From contig NZ_FRBP01000006.1 in the NCBI RefSeq assembly GCF_900142645.1, forward strand, positions 248,001-312,000: a DNA stretch of 64,000 bases, read 5' to 3'. The notes beneath the pieces were generated by a model. That model had not been told where the DNA came from, made no database searches, and saw nothing but the letters and a program-made list of their open reading frames with translations. Source of the stretch: Eubacterium callanderi (GTDB lineage Bacteria > Bacillota > Clostridia > Eubacteriales > Eubacteriaceae). This document shows, one piece after another, positions 7,632 to 16,755 of this stretch; within the stretch, counting starts at the first letter, position 1, and each line of letters opens with the position of its first letter. A program made the position numbers and the translations under genes.

Positions 7632-9303
7632 TTCCGCCACCGATAAAACGCGGCCGAGGCTGCGGAGCCGGGCTGTTACGGGTACCCCGCTGGAGCTGAA
7701 GGTTGTTTTCTGGATCATCATCGCCATCTTCGCGGTGTTCCTTGCCGCTCCACTGGCACTGCTGCTCATCAAGTCCTTTAATGTGGACGGCAGCTTCAGC
7801 CTGGCAAGCTATGCCGCTGTGCTGAGCAGCGCAGGCTTTCTGAACGCCCTGCTTAACAGCTTCATCATCGCCGGGACCAGCGCGCTCGTCACCACAGTTA
7901 TCGCGTTCATGCTGGCCTACACAGTCAACAGCACCAATGTACCCGGCTGGTACAAGAGCGCCGTTTCCAGTGTCGCAGTGCTGCCCATGCTCCTGCCCAC
8001 CATTACCTATGGCTTCGCCATCATCTATTCCTTTGGCCGCCAGGGCCTGATCACCCGGCTGCTGGGCTTTCAGCCCTTTGAGATTTATGGGTTTAACGGA
8101 CTGCTGCTGGGTTATGTAATCTACACGGTTCCCATTGCCTTTATGCTCATTAACAATACCTTTAAGTACATTGACAAGAAGTTCTCTGTGGTATCCCGTG
8201 TGCTTGGTGACAACAGCTTTAAAACCTTTCTCACCACAACCTTTAAGCCACTGATCGCCACCCTGGGGGCTTCTTTTATTCAGGCCTTTTTCCTGAGCTT
8301 CACCGACTTTGGGATTCCGGCATCGGTTGGCGGTGAGTACAAGGTGGTGGCCACCACGCTGTACAATCAGATGCTGGGCTCTATCCCCAATTTCAGCAAG
8401 GGGGCTGTTGTTGCCATGATGATGCTGATCCCATCGGTTTTCAGCATTTTGATCCTGCGCTACCTGGAAAAATATAATTTCCGCTATAACAAGATCTCCC
8501 AGATCGAGCTCACAAAAAACAAAGGACGCGATGGCCTTTTCACGGTTCTGTCCGCTTTGGTAATGATCGGTATTCTGTCCATTTTCGCGGTTATCTTTAT
8601 TGTTCCCTTTGTGCAGAGCTGGCCCTATGAGCTTGGTTTTTCGCTTGACAACATCAAGGAAACTCTTTTTGGCGGCCAGCTGACCAGTGTCTACCTCAAT
8701 TCCATTCTGGTAGCGGCGCTCACAGCGGTTTTAGGGACGGCCATTGCCTACCTCAGCGCACTGGTCACTGCCCGCAGTAAAATGGGCAAGCCCTCCAAAG
8801 CCGCCATCGACGGCCTGGTCCAGACCACCAACACCGTACCGGGCATGGTGCTTGGCATCGCCTTTCTCCTGGCTTTTTCTGGCACCAGCCTCCAGTGTAC
8901 CTTTATTATACTGATCATCTGTAACATTATCCATTATTTCTCAACCCCCTACCTGATGATCAAAAACTCACTATCAAAGATGAACGCCTCCTGGGAAACG
9001 ACCGGTATGCTCATGGGCGACAGCTGGACCAAAACCATTTTTAGAGTCGTGATCCCCAACTCCTGGTCCACAATTTTGGAGATGTTCAGCTATTACTTCA
9101 TCAACGCCATGGTGACAATCTCCGCTGTCATTTTTATTGTCGGCGCGCGTACCATGGTCGTTACCACCAAAATCAAACAGCTTCAGCACTTCGGCGATTT
9201 TGAACAGATTTTTGTCTTATCCCTGCTTATTCTTGCCACCAACCTGGCTGTCAAGCTGATCCTGAAAGCCTTGTCGAAAAAAACAGAAAGGAAGGCCGCC
9301 TGA
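7621..9303 (+). CDS. 2-aminoethylphosphonate ABC transporter permease, two permease domains fused (PhnU/PhnV-like)
   Basis: A 560-residue protein built from two binding-protein-dependent transport domains, each with about six membrane segments. The first spans about 25-285 and the second about 305-550. Each carries an EAA-like coupling loop (near 175-195 'VVSRVLGDNSFKTFLTTTFK'; near 450-470 SWETTGMLMGDSWTKTIFRVVIP split by a short turn). Salmonella uses separate PhnU and PhnV; here one chain serves both roles, as in FbpB/ThiP transporters. The start overlaps the ATPase end and the stop overlaps the next start (TGATG). Confidence 0.9.
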   Translation: MPSNSATDKTRPRLRSRAVTGTPLELKVVFWIIIAIFAVFLAAPLALLLIKSFNVDGSFSLASYAAVLSSAGFLNALLNSFIIAGTSALVTTVIAFMLAYTVNSTNVPGWYKSAVSSVAVLPMLLPTITYGFAIIYSFGRQGLITRLLGFQPFEIYGFNGLLLGYVIYTVPIAFMLINNTFKYIDKKFSVVSRVLGDNSFKTFLTTTFKPLIATLGASFIQAFFLSFTDFGIPASVGGEYKVVATTLYNQMLGSIPNFSKGAVVAMMMLIPSVFSILILRYLEKYNFRYNKISQIELTKNKGRDGLFTVLSALVMIGILSIFAVIFIVPFVQSWPYELGFSLDNIKETLFGGQLTSVYLNSILVAALTAVLGTAIAYLSALVTARSKMGKPSKAAIDGLVQTTNTVPGMVLGIAFLLAFSGTSLQCTFIILIICNIIHYFSTPYLMIKNSLSKMNASWETTGMLMGDSWTKTIFRVVIPNSWSTILEMFSYYFINAMVTISAVIFIVGARTMVVTTKIKQLQHFGDFEQIFVLSLLILATNLAVKLILKALSKKTERKAA

Positions 9304-10301
9304 TGAATAAACTTATAAAAGCCCTGGCTGCCGGACTGCTCATTGCCGCCACAGCCCTCACCGCTGCGGGGTGCAGTACAGGAAAGGCGGATAACAAAGT
9401 CGTTATCTACTCCAACGCGGATGACGAAGCCTTGACCGCCATGGAAAACGCTCTGACTGCCGGCGGCTACGAAGGCCAGTATATCATCCAAAGCTTTGCC
9501 ACCTCCGAGCTGGGCGGCCGGATGATGGCCGAAGGCTCTAAAATCGAAGCCGACCTGGTGACCATGAGCACATACTATCTGGACACTGCCCAAAAGGAAT
9601 CCGAAATGTTCTCTGACCTGAGCTTTGACCATACCACCCTGAGCGGTGACTGCCCATCCTATTCTTCCCCCATCACAGCCCAGGAAGGCGCTGTCATGGT
9701 CAACACTGAGGTGATGCGGGAACAGGGCCTGTCTGCACCGGCCTCCATCAAGGATCTGGCTGATCCAAAGTACGCGGGCCAGGTATCCATACCGGATATT
9801 GAAGGTTCCTCCACTGGCTGGATTCTGGTACAGGCTGTCATCGACGCTTACGGCGAGACGGAAGGCGCTGAAATCATGACAGGGATCATCCGAAATGCCG
9901 GGCCGCACATGGAAAGCTCCGGCTCCGGCCCCTTTAAAAAGGTAAAAGCCGGCGAGGTCGCACTGGCCTTCGGCCTTCGGCATCAGGCCGTCGCGGCCAA
10001 AAAAGAAGGTCTTCCCATCGACTACATCGACCCGTCTGAGGGCAGTTATGCTCTTACGGAATCCATCGCCGTCATTAATAAAGGGGATAAAACCAATGCC
10101 AAAGCCATGGAAATGGCTGAATGTATTGTAAAAAGCGCCCGAACCGAGCTGCTCAAGACCTATCCGCTGCCCCTGTATCCCGGCGAAACAGCCGACCCTT
10201 CCCTGTGCACCAAAAACCCCAAAACATTCCCAGAGCCTCTGACCGTGGATCTTTTACAAAAACACCAGGAGTTTTCAGAGAAATGCAAACTTAACAAGTA
10301 A
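9303..10301 (+). CDS. phnS: 2-aminoethylphosphonate-binding lipoprotein (PhnS-like)
   Basis: A 332-residue extracellular binding protein. The N-terminal signal ends in the lipobox LTAAGC, so the protein is tethered by a lipidated Cys near residue 24. The rest is a two-lobed iron/AEP-type binding fold: VVIYSNADDEALTAM at the first strand, 'GCS' linker, and SSTGWILVQA in the hinge region. It captures AEP for the fused permease. Its ATG overlaps the permease TGA, so the transporter genes are translationally coupled. A 47-bp gap with a good AGAGGAG separates it from phnW. Confidence 0.9.
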   Translation: MNKLIKALAAGLLIAATALTAAGCSTGKADNKVVIYSNADDEALTAMENALTAGGYEGQYIIQSFATSELGGRMMAEGSKIEADLVTMSTYYLDTAQKESEMFSDLSFDHTTLSGDCPSYSSPITAQEGAVMVNTEVMREQGLSAPASIKDLADPKYAGQVSIPDIEGSSTGWILVQAVIDAYGETEGAEIMTGIIRNAGPHMESSGSGPFKKVKAGEVALAFGLRHQAVAAKKEGLPIDYIDPSEGSYALTESIAVINKGDKTNAKAMEMAECIVKSARTELLKTYPLPLYPGETADPSLCTKNPKTFPEPLTVDLLQKHQEFSEKCKLNK

Positions 10302-10348
10302 AAAACAAATTTTATACAAAGATATATCTTACAGAGGAGAAAACATTT

Positions 10349-11440
10349 ATGAAAAAATACAAGTTACTCACCCCCGGCCCACTGACAACCAGCGATGCGG
10401 TAAAGGCAGAAATGCTCTTTGACCACTGTACCTGGGATAATGAATATAAAACCATCACCCAGAAAATCCGCGCTCAGCTGCTAAAGCTGGCCCATGTCAG
10501 CGAGGATGCATATACCGCCATCCTCATGCAGGGCAGCGGCACCTTTGGCGTGGAAGCCGTACTTTCGAGCGTGATCGGCGATAAGGATAAGGTGCTGTTC
10601 ATCACAAACGGCGCCTACGGCGAACGCATGCTGGACATCGCGGACTACCACCGTCTGAACTACCTTGCCTACAACGAGGAATACAACATAATCCCTGACG
10701 CCGCCAAAGTGCGCGCGATTTTAACAGAAAACCCAGACATCACCCATGTGGCCATGGTACACTGCGAAACCACCACCGGCATTCTCAACGACATCCATGC
10801 CATCGGCGAGCTCTGCGCAGAATTTGGCAAAACCTATATTGTCGATGCCATGAGCAGCTTTGGCGGCATTGATATCCCGTTAGAGGATGACCATATCGAC
10901 TTTATGATCAGCAGCGCCAACAAATGTATCCAGGGCGTACCGGGCTTTTCCTTTATCCTGGCCCGCACAGCCGCCCTCGAGGCCTCAAAGGGCAATGCGC
11001 GAAGCCTGTCGCTGGATATTTACGACCAGTGGAAGACCATGAACAAGGATGGAAAATGGCGATTTACTTCCCCGACACATACGGTTCTGGCTTTCTCCAA
11101 AGCCTTGGATGAGTTAGAGGAACGCGGCGGAGTCGAAGCCCGTTATCAGCGCTACGCCTCCAACAATAAGCTTTTGATTGAAAAAATGGCAGTGCTCGGC
11201 ATCAACGCTTATATTGATGAAGCCTACCGCTCCCCCATTATCACTACTTTCCTCTATCCCGAGCAGGGCTTTGACTTTACCGATATGTACAACTTTGTCA
11301 AAGAACGCGGCTATGCCATCTATCCCGGCAAGCTGACCAAGGTGGACACCTTCCGCATGGGCAATATCGGAGAAATTTATAAAGAAGATGTTGAAAATCT
11401 CTACAATATCTTTTATGATTATTTAAAACAGAACGCTTAG
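10349..11440 (+). CDS. phnW: 2-aminoethylphosphonate--pyruvate transaminase
   Basis: A 363-residue class-V PLP aminotransferase that converts 2-aminoethylphosphonate and pyruvate to phosphonoacetaldehyde and alanine. The start 'YKLLTPGPLTTSDAVKAEML' and the HCTWDNEYK stretch are diagnostic for PhnW. GSGTFGVEAVL binds PLP phosphate, VDAMSSFGG holds the ring-contact Asp, and SSANKCIQGVPG carries the Schiff-base lysine. AGAGGAG precedes the ATG. The product feeds the next gene, phnX. Confidence 0.97.
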   Translation: MKKYKLLTPGPLTTSDAVKAEMLFDHCTWDNEYKTITQKIRAQLLKLAHVSEDAYTAILMQGSGTFGVEAVLSSVIGDKDKVLFITNGAYGERMLDIADYHRLNYLAYNEEYNIIPDAAKVRAILTENPDITHVAMVHCETTTGILNDIHAIGELCAEFGKTYIVDAMSSFGGIDIPLEDDHIDFMISSANKCIQGVPGFSFILARTAALEASKGNARSLSLDIYDQWKTMNKDGKWRFTSPTHTVLAFSKALDELEERGGVEARYQRYASNNKLLIEKMAVLGINAYIDEAYRSPIITTFLYPEQGFDFTDMYNFVKERGYAIYPGKLTKVDTFRMGNIGEIYKEDVENLYNIFYDYLKQNA

Positions 11441-11452
11441 GAGGCCATATTG

Positions 11453-12238
11453 ATGAAAAAGATTGAAGCGGTTATTTTTGACTGGGCCGGCACAACGGTC
11501 GATTACGGATGTTTTGCTCCAGTACAGGCATTTATGGAAGTTTTTAAAAGCTTCGGCATTGAGCCCACCATGGCGGAAACAAGAAAACCCATGGGGATGC
11601 TCAAGCGTGACCATATCCACACCATGATGGATATGCCGCGTATCAGCCGTCTCTGGAAGGAAAAATACGGGCGCGGCTACACCGAAGAGGATATTGACGC
11701 CCTGTACGCCCAGTTCGAGGAAAAACTCATGAGCATTCTGGATCAGTTTGCAGATCCCAAGCCCCATGTGCTGGATACCGTTGCGGCTCTGCGTGACATG
11801 GGCCTGAAAATCGGCTCAACCACCGGCTACACCGATGAAATGATGGCCGTAGTCACCCGTGTCGCCGCCGATAAGGGTTATGCGCCGGACTGCTGGTACA
11901 GCCCAAACGCTGTGGAAAACTATGGCCGCCCCTACCCCTTTATGCTTTTCAAAAACCTGGAGACTCTGGGCGTTCATTCCGTCCATAATGCTGTAAAAAT
12001 TGGCGACACGGTCTCCGATATTCTGGAAGGAAAAAACGCCGGCGTTGTCTCCATCGGCGTCGTGCGCGGAAGCTCTGAGATGGGGCTGACCGAGGAAGAA
12101 TTTAACCATCTCTGTGATGATGACAAAGCCGCTGCCATCAACAAGGTAACCAAAACCTTCAGAGATGCCGGCGCAGACTATGTTATCCAGGATCTGAGCG
12201 AGCTGATCCCTCTGATTAAAACGCTCGATGAACAATAA
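11453..12238 (+). CDS. phnX: Phosphonoacetaldehyde hydrolase (phosphonatase)
   Basis: A 261-residue HAD-superfamily enzyme that cleaves phosphonoacetaldehyde to acetaldehyde and phosphate. DWAGTTVDYG near residue 10 holds the Asp nucleophile. RKPMGMLKRDHI near residue 50 has the lysine that forms the Schiff base unique to this subfamily. VKIGDTVSDILEG holds the Mg-binding acid residues. ATG 11453 is preferred over the TTG one codon earlier because GGAGG is 8 bp upstream. It ends the operon, followed by a strong terminator. Confidence 0.97.
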   Translation: MKKIEAVIFDWAGTTVDYGCFAPVQAFMEVFKSFGIEPTMAETRKPMGMLKRDHIHTMMDMPRISRLWKEKYGRGYTEEDIDALYAQFEEKLMSILDQFADPKPHVLDTVAALRDMGLKIGSTTGYTDEMMAVVTRVAADKGYAPDCWYSPNAVENYGRPYPFMLFKNLETLGVHSVHNAVKIGDTVSDILEGKNAGVVSIGVVRGSSEMGLTEEEFNHLCDDDKAAAINKVTKTFRDAGADYVIQDLSELIPLIKTLDEQ

Positions 12239-12262
12239 ACAAAGACTGGCTTTGCCCAGAAC

Positions 12263-12304
12263 AAAAGCAGGTACGTCGAAACGACGTACCTGCTTTTTCT
12301 TTTT
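12263..12304 (+). terminator. Terminator after phnX; constant-core hairpin, copy 2
   Basis: A perfect 16-bp stem (12263-12278 with 12282-12297) with an AAA loop, then an almost unbroken T run on the plus strand. The inner core GGTACGTCG / CGACGTACC is the same as at 1248; the outer arm AAAAGCA is specific to this copy. Confidence 0.9.
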
Positions 12305-12322
12305 TTAAATTACTTCTCTGTT

Positions 12323-13198
12323 CTAGACCAGCTCAAGACGTTTCATCATCTCTGGCAGCACACCTTCAAAATCCACACCTTCGCGGCGATTAGTCTCACG
12401 GGCAACCGTTCTGAGGATGCAGTCTGTGGTCAGATCGACAGCAAACTGTGTGGAATCCAGCAGAGATTTACCGTTCAGCAGAGCTGCCAGGCAGAAGCTT
12501 CCGAAAATATCACCCGTCCCGTGGAACTGTCCGGGCACTTTTTCGGAGAAGGCGTACTCTACCTTATCCTCGGCGCGGTCATAGCAGGCGGCGCCCAGCT
12601 TTTCATTATCAAAATACACGCCAGTCAGCACGACCTTTTCAGGGCCCATGTCGGACAGGCCGCGCACAATCTTTTCAATATAATCCCTGGTGTATGGACC
12701 GTGTTGATAAGGCTGCTTCAAAAGAAAGCATGCCTCGGTGATGTTTGGCAGCAGCAAGTCTGCCTTTTCGCAGAGCTCGCGCATTTTATCCACCATATGG
12801 TCGTCAAAAACGCTGTAAAGCTCACCCTCATCAGCCATAACCGGATCCACATAGACCAGTGTGTTGTCTGAATTAAAGGTATCCATAAAATTGGATACAA
12901 TGTCTACCTGCTCCGGTGAGCCTAAAAAGCCGCTGTAGATTGACGAAAAGTGCAGATCCAGCGATTTCCAGTGCTCGGTAATAGCCGGGAGGTCTTCGGT
13001 GAGGTCGCGGTAGGTAAAGCCCTCAAAACCGCCGGTATGGGTCGAAAGAACCGCGGTAGGCATACAGACCACCTCAATGCCTGCCGCAGATAAAATGGGC
13101 AGCACGACAGTCATGGAGCACTTTCCAAAGCCGGATATATCATGAATCGCGGCCACCCGCTGTAAGGGGCCTTTTGGAATATCGTTTGTATTTTGCAT
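12323..13198 (-). CDS. Pyridoxal/pyridoxamine kinase (PdxK/PdxY type)
   Basis: A 291-residue ribokinase-fold enzyme that phosphorylates vitamin B6 vitamers to salvage PLP. 'RVAAIHDISGFGKCSMTVVL' at the N-terminus, PTAVLSTHTGGF near residue 45, and the C-terminal anion hole GTGDIFGSFCLAALL (catalytic Asp) fit the family. It converges on phnX, whose operon contains the PLP-dependent PhnW, so a supply role is plausible though unproven. It could equally act on other B6 vitamers or hydroxymethylpyrimidine. Confidence 0.88.
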   Translation of the reverse strand: MQNTNDIPKGPLQRVAAIHDISGFGKCSMTVVLPILSAAGIEVVCMPTAVLSTHTGGFEGFTYRDLTEDLPAITEHWKSLDLHFSSIYSGFLGSPEQVDIVSNFMDTFNSDNTLVYVDPVMADEGELYSVFDDHMVDKMRELCEKADLLLPNITEACFLLKQPYQHGPYTRDYIEKIVRGLSDMGPEKVVLTGVYFDNEKLGAACYDRAEDKVEYAFSEKVPGQFHGTGDIFGSFCLAALLNGKSLLDSTQFAVDLTTDCILRTVARETNRREGVDFEGVLPEMMKRLELV

Positions 13199-13359
13199 GT
13201 TAAATATCTCCTTATTACAATCAAAGATGCTTGGATTCCCTGAAAAAGGGGCTGTTAATTATTGTACCACAATTCTGCCTGTTTAACGCACATAAATCGA
13301 ATAAAATTCCCTTTTTGGGTAAAAACTATGATAGCGATGATGATGAAAGGAAGTCTGTC

Positions 13360-14481
13360 ATGAGTGAAAAAATAAAACGCCTGAACTTTAAGCATCTGCG
13401 GCAAGCGGCCTGGAAAGGAACTAAGAAATCCATACCGGCCACCACCCTCTGTCTGCTGCTCTTTTTTATGAACATGGCTTTATTTGGCTATAAAAATGCA
13501 GTCATCGCTGTTCCACTCACCATTATTTTCAACCGACTCAAGGACTTCCCGCCAGACCGCTGGCACCCCTACAGCGTCATGCTCATCAACCTTGTGCTGG
13601 CGACCACCGCCCACCTGGCGGATATGAACGTCTGGCTCTGCGTTACCCTGGACTTTGCCGCAACCTATCTCATGGTCTTTCTTCTCACCGACTCCGACAC
13701 CTCAAAGGCTTACTACAGCTATGGCTTTGGCCTTGTGCTGTACCAGAGCTTCTCCACCACTGTTCCGGAGCTCAGGCTACGCCTGATGGCCATTGTTTTA
13801 TCCTGTTTTATCGCGACCCTTGGCCTTGTGGTCATGTATTTTCTGAGGCGCAGGCAGACGGGCTTTAAGCTGGATCCGCGGATTTTTAATCCCTTTGTCC
13901 GCCTCGGCGGTAAAACCCGCGATTTTTTAAAGGGGACTGCCCGTGCCCTTAAAAATCTGGCTGCCATGCTGCGCTTTCGTCTCTTTTACAGCTCCAGTGA
14001 CAGCCTTCAGGCCGGCACCTTTGATTTCCGTCTCACCCGCTTTGCCATCCGCATCTCTCTGCTGGTAACCTTCAGCTTTTTCCTGGAGCAGGTGTTTAAT
14101 ATTCCGAAAGGCTACTGGCTTCCCCTCAATGTTTTTATCATGACCCTCAATTTTTATGAGGACAGCATGGTCAAAATCAAACAGCGTGTGGGCGGCAATA
14201 TCGCCGGGGTTTTTATCTCAGCCATTCTGCTCCACTATATCACCGGCTTTACCGGACATATGATCATTCTCTCCATTGGCACCTTCCTTGGCTACGCGGT
14301 GGATAACTATCTTTTCCGCGCCACCTATATGACCTGCTACGCCATTGCGCTCAGCACCCTGTTCATGAAGCAGTCTGAGGTTTTTGAGCTTCGTCTGGCC
14401 TATGTGCTTCTGGCCGCTGTTATTGCTGTCATCGGAAGCCGGTTCATTTTTGCCAATAAAAAAACAGATTTTCAAACCTGA
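13360..14481 (+). CDS. FUSC-family membrane protein (aromatic-acid exporter type)
   Basis: A 373-residue protein starting at ATG 13360 (MSEKIKRLNFKHL), chosen because AAAGGAAG precedes it; the longer open frame upstream lacks a ribosome site. It has two membrane blocks: about four segments at 30-170 and about six at 240-365, joined by a basic cytoplasmic stretch. IPKGYWLPLNVFIMTL followed by KIKQRVGGNIAG is the FUSC hallmark region. Family members export fusaric or aromatic acids, or act in cell-envelope roles. The substrate here is not known. Confidence 0.78.
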   Translation: MSEKIKRLNFKHLRQAAWKGTKKSIPATTLCLLLFFMNMALFGYKNAVIAVPLTIIFNRLKDFPPDRWHPYSVMLINLVLATTAHLADMNVWLCVTLDFAATYLMVFLLTDSDTSKAYYSYGFGLVLYQSFSTTVPELRLRLMAIVLSCFIATLGLVVMYFLRRRQTGFKLDPRIFNPFVRLGGKTRDFLKGTARALKNLAAMLRFRLFYSSSDSLQAGTFDFRLTRFAIRISLLVTFSFFLEQVFNIPKGYWLPLNVFIMTLNFYEDSMVKIKQRVGGNIAGVFISAILLHYITGFTGHMIILSIGTFLGYAVDNYLFRATYMTCYAIALSTLFMKQSEVFELRLAYVLLAAVIAVIGSRFIFANKKTDFQT

Positions 14482-14554
14482 AAACAGCTTGTTTAAATTT
14501 GGACTTTTTGATATAATAATAACTGTAAAACTTAACAAACGCGTATAATGGTTC

Positions 14555-14591
14555 AGCGTAAGACAATTTCTCGTCTTACGCTTATTTTTTT
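14555..14591 (+). terminator. Terminator after the FUSC gene
   Basis: 10-bp perfect stem AGCGTAAGAC/GTCTTACGCT (14555-14564 with 14573-14582) with an 8-nt loop and a T-rich tail. Confidence 0.85.
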
Positions 14592-14628
14592 GCGTTGGTT
14601 TTAATATTTAAGAAGTGAGGAAATAAAA

Positions 14629-15117
14629 ATGGAATTTTACATGAAGCTCCCTCGGAGCAAAAAAGAGTTTGTGCTGTTTATTGGGGTGATCTCCATCCTG
14701 TCTGTAAACATTATTGCTCCGATTATCACTTGTTTTGAGCTTGGCTTTCATTTGGGGGTATGGGCCGATACCCTGCGTGTTATCCCTTTTATCTGGCTCA
14801 GCGTTGTCGCCCTGGTGCTGCTGACGTACAGACCGGCCGACTGGATGACCGGGCAGATCGTGGATAAGGATGACAGCTTTAATGCCCACATCGTGGTCAA
14901 TATTCTGTGCACTGTCTTTTTGATGTCTGTCTTCCTGACCGTTATCGGTACCTGGATTGGAAGCCGTCAGATAAGCCTTGAGCCGATCCGCCTGTTTTTT
15001 TACAAATGGCCCCGCAATTTCGCCATCTCTTTTGCTGTGGAGGCGCTCTTCTCACAGCCCATCGCCCGTTTGGTTATGCGGAAGCTGCATGAACACAGGG
15101 ATAAGCAACCGGATTAA
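14629..15117 (+). CDS. DUF2798-type membrane protein
   Basis: A 162-residue protein with four predicted membrane segments (about 15-33, 44-65, 85-110, 125-145). The C-terminal half has the DUF2798 pattern WPRNFAISFAVEALFSQPIARLVM. The function of this family is unknown. GAGG lies upstream of ATG 14629; ATG 14641 is an alternative. It stands alone between two terminators. Confidence 0.75.
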   Translation: MEFYMKLPRSKKEFVLFIGVISILSVNIIAPIITCFELGFHLGVWADTLRVIPFIWLSVVALVLLTYRPADWMTGQIVDKDDSFNAHIVVNILCTVFLMSVFLTVIGTWIGSRQISLEPIRLFFYKWPRNFAISFAVEALFSQPIARLVMRKLHEHRDKQPD

Positions 15118-15175
15118 TCTCTGAAAACAGATAAGGGGTGTGCTGAATAAAGCTTTCCCTCAATGCAAAACCTGG

Positions 15176-15206
15176 AAAAGCAACCGGAAATCCGATTGCT
15201 TTTTTA
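15176..15206. terminator. Bidirectional terminator
   Basis: 13-bp stem with one mismatch (15176-15188 with 15191-15203), T run on the plus strand and A run reading as T on the minus. It serves the convergent DUF2798 and VOC genes. Confidence 0.8.
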
Positions 15207-15638
15207 TTATTTCTGCTTTTCCTCCATGGCTTTACAGCGCTCCTCAAAGCTCACCTCCCGGTGGATCTGGTGGAGCATCCAGACATAGCCAAAAGTGTCG
15301 GAAAACATGGCGTTTGCGGCGCCCATCTCAGGCATCTCGGTAACGGGCTGGATCTCAGCACAGCCAGCTGCCATGGCCTTATCGTAGACCGCCTGAATGT
15401 CTGGCACCAGCACATTAAACCAGACAGACTGGGGCTGGCCGGGCTTTGGCGCGATTAGCTGGTACTCAGGGTTTTCGTCCAGCATGTGAAAGCGGGTATC
15501 GTAGATGGTAAAGACTGCTTCATTGGTACCTTTCGGGTAATCGGTCACCTCTATACGCTTAACCTCAAATATTTTTTCATACAGCTCCAGGGCTTTCAGG
15601 CTGTCGGTCACAACCATATCAATTTCTACGCCTGTCAT
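15207..15638 (-). CDS. VOC/glyoxalase-superfamily protein
   Basis: A 143-residue single-domain vicinal-oxygen-chelate protein. It starts with EIDMVVTDSLKALELYEKIF and ends with SDTFGYVWMLHQIHREVSFEER, typical of PhnB/YdhR-like members. FHMLDENPEYQL supplies part of the usual metal or substrate pocket. Members of this group range from bleomycin-binding to isomerase-like proteins, and the PhnB-like label does not itself imply phosphonate use. No neighbour narrows the function. Confidence 0.8.
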   Translation of the reverse strand: MTGVEIDMVVTDSLKALELYEKIFEVKRIEVTDYPKGTNEAVFTIYDTRFHMLDENPEYQLIAPKPGQPQSVWFNVLVPDIQAVYDKAMAAGCAEIQPVTEMPEMGAANAMFSDTFGYVWMLHQIHREVSFEERCKAMEEKQK

Positions 15639-15777
15639 TGCTTTTTCTCCTTTGCATTTGGTTGAATTTATGGTATAAAATACCCAAAATAGCCTTATGA
15701 AATCGCTTTAGACTTTTCGGCTCCTCTGTGTTATAATAAAAAACATAAAGGAAAGATGAAAAGGAAGGGATTCTCTG

Positions 15778-15999
15778 ATGAAATTTTTTGAAAAGAAAGG
15801 CTACTGCTCTTTCGTGATGATTCTATATCTCGTGGGAATGCTGTGCTTTACAATGTCTCTGTTTATGAGCCGCCTTCTGCCCGATTTCTGGCTTGGCTTT
15901 GCCGAAGGCATTGCGATTGTCGGTATTGTAATGGGCATGATCCACATTGTTTTTTGTTTTGTCAGGGGGCGAAACCCCTTTACCGGTAAGCCCATCTAA
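15778..15999 (+). CDS. Small two-helix membrane protein, unknown function
   Basis: 73 residues with hydrophobic segments at about 10-30 and 36-58, a basic start (MKFFEKKG) and a short basic tail (RGRNPFTGKPI). AAGGAAGGG precedes the ATG by about 8 bp, a TATAAT-like box lies near 15732, and a terminator follows, so a real one-gene unit is likely. No family is recognised. Confidence 0.6.
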   Translation: MKFFEKKGYCSFVMILYLVGMLCFTMSLFMSRLLPDFWLGFAEGIAIVGIVMGMIHIVFCFVRGRNPFTGKPI

Positions 16000-16024
16000 C
16001 CGGTGTGCCCGATTTTTATAAAGG

Positions 16025-16052
16025 ACTGTCCGCGCGGCCGGGCAGTTTTTTT
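16025..16052 (+). terminator. Terminator after the small membrane protein gene
   Basis: ACTGTCC/GGGCAGT stem with a GC-rich loop and eight T on the plus strand. Its tail overlaps the stop codon of the convergent DUF3795 gene. Confidence 0.75.
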
Positions 16053-16476
16053 ATTCCCGGCCCGCTGTTTCAAGCTTCTGTCCGCACGCACTGCATTCTG
16101 CGTCGTGTAATGAAATGACCCCGCCGCAGTCTGGACAGGTAAACAACTGCTTCTGCTGTGCCATAAAAGCCTCCAGCCCTGATTCCTTAACCCGGCGGCT
16201 GTTTTCCATCAGGCTGGTGTTATAGCGGATGTTGTAGCTTTTTTCCAGGGATTTTACAGGCTTGCAGGGATACGCTGCGCACTCAAAACAATATTGGACA
16301 CCCTTTTCCAGAGCGCATGCCTTAATCCTGCACTTCCTGCAGTGCTCTGGCTTTCCTTTGTCACTGTTCAGGCAGCCCGCACAGGGCTTTTTATGGTAAC
16401 AGTGCTTATAACAGACCATGCAGTTCATTCCACAGGGGGCGAACATGGCGGTATCAATGGTATCTGGCATTTTCAT
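16051..16476 (-). CDS. DUF3795-family cysteine-rich protein with C-terminal zinc ribbon
   Basis: 141 residues with 18 cysteines. The N-terminal part (APCGMNCMVCYKHC, then PCAGCLN, HCRKCRIKAC, and YCFECAAYPC) is the DUF3795 pattern, probably metal- or FeS-binding. The C-terminus adds a zinc-ribbon-like CPDCGG and CSACGQ pair at about 114-135. DUF3795 proteins are common in strict anaerobes and have no assigned function. Confidence 0.85.
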   Translation of the reverse strand: MKMPDTIDTAMFAPCGMNCMVCYKHCYHKKPCAGCLNSDKGKPEHCRKCRIKACALEKGVQYCFECAAYPCKPVKSLEKSYNIRYNTSLMENSRRVKESGLEAFMAQQKQLFTCPDCGGVISLHDAECSACGQKLETAGRE

Positions 16477-16755
16477 GGGTACTGCTCCTTTCGGCTTTAA
16501 TCCTTTTTTCTGCTTACCTGCATTATAACATCCTCTGGCAGTAATGGAAACAGCGGGATTCTTTTATATTCTGCCCTACACTTAATACAATCGCAAAAAA
16601 TTCCAAAAGGTTCCCGAAATTTTCAAAAAACTTAAACGTTCCGTGTTTTCGTCCATTCTGGTTACCAGGAGCCTGGCCATACACCGGCCTCCCCACCGCT
16701 AATGACATCACAGGCCTTATTTACGCGCCCGGGCAGACTCCATAGCTGTTCTGAC

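Noticed and set aside
9183-9983. 266-residue frame on the minus strand
   Set aside because: Lies antisense across the permease end and the PhnS gene, which have clear domain matches; no ribosome site and no family features.
16523-16711. 62-residue minus-strand frame in the 16.5-17.1 kb gap
   Set aside because: No ribosome site or recognisable motif; composition like non-coding DNA.
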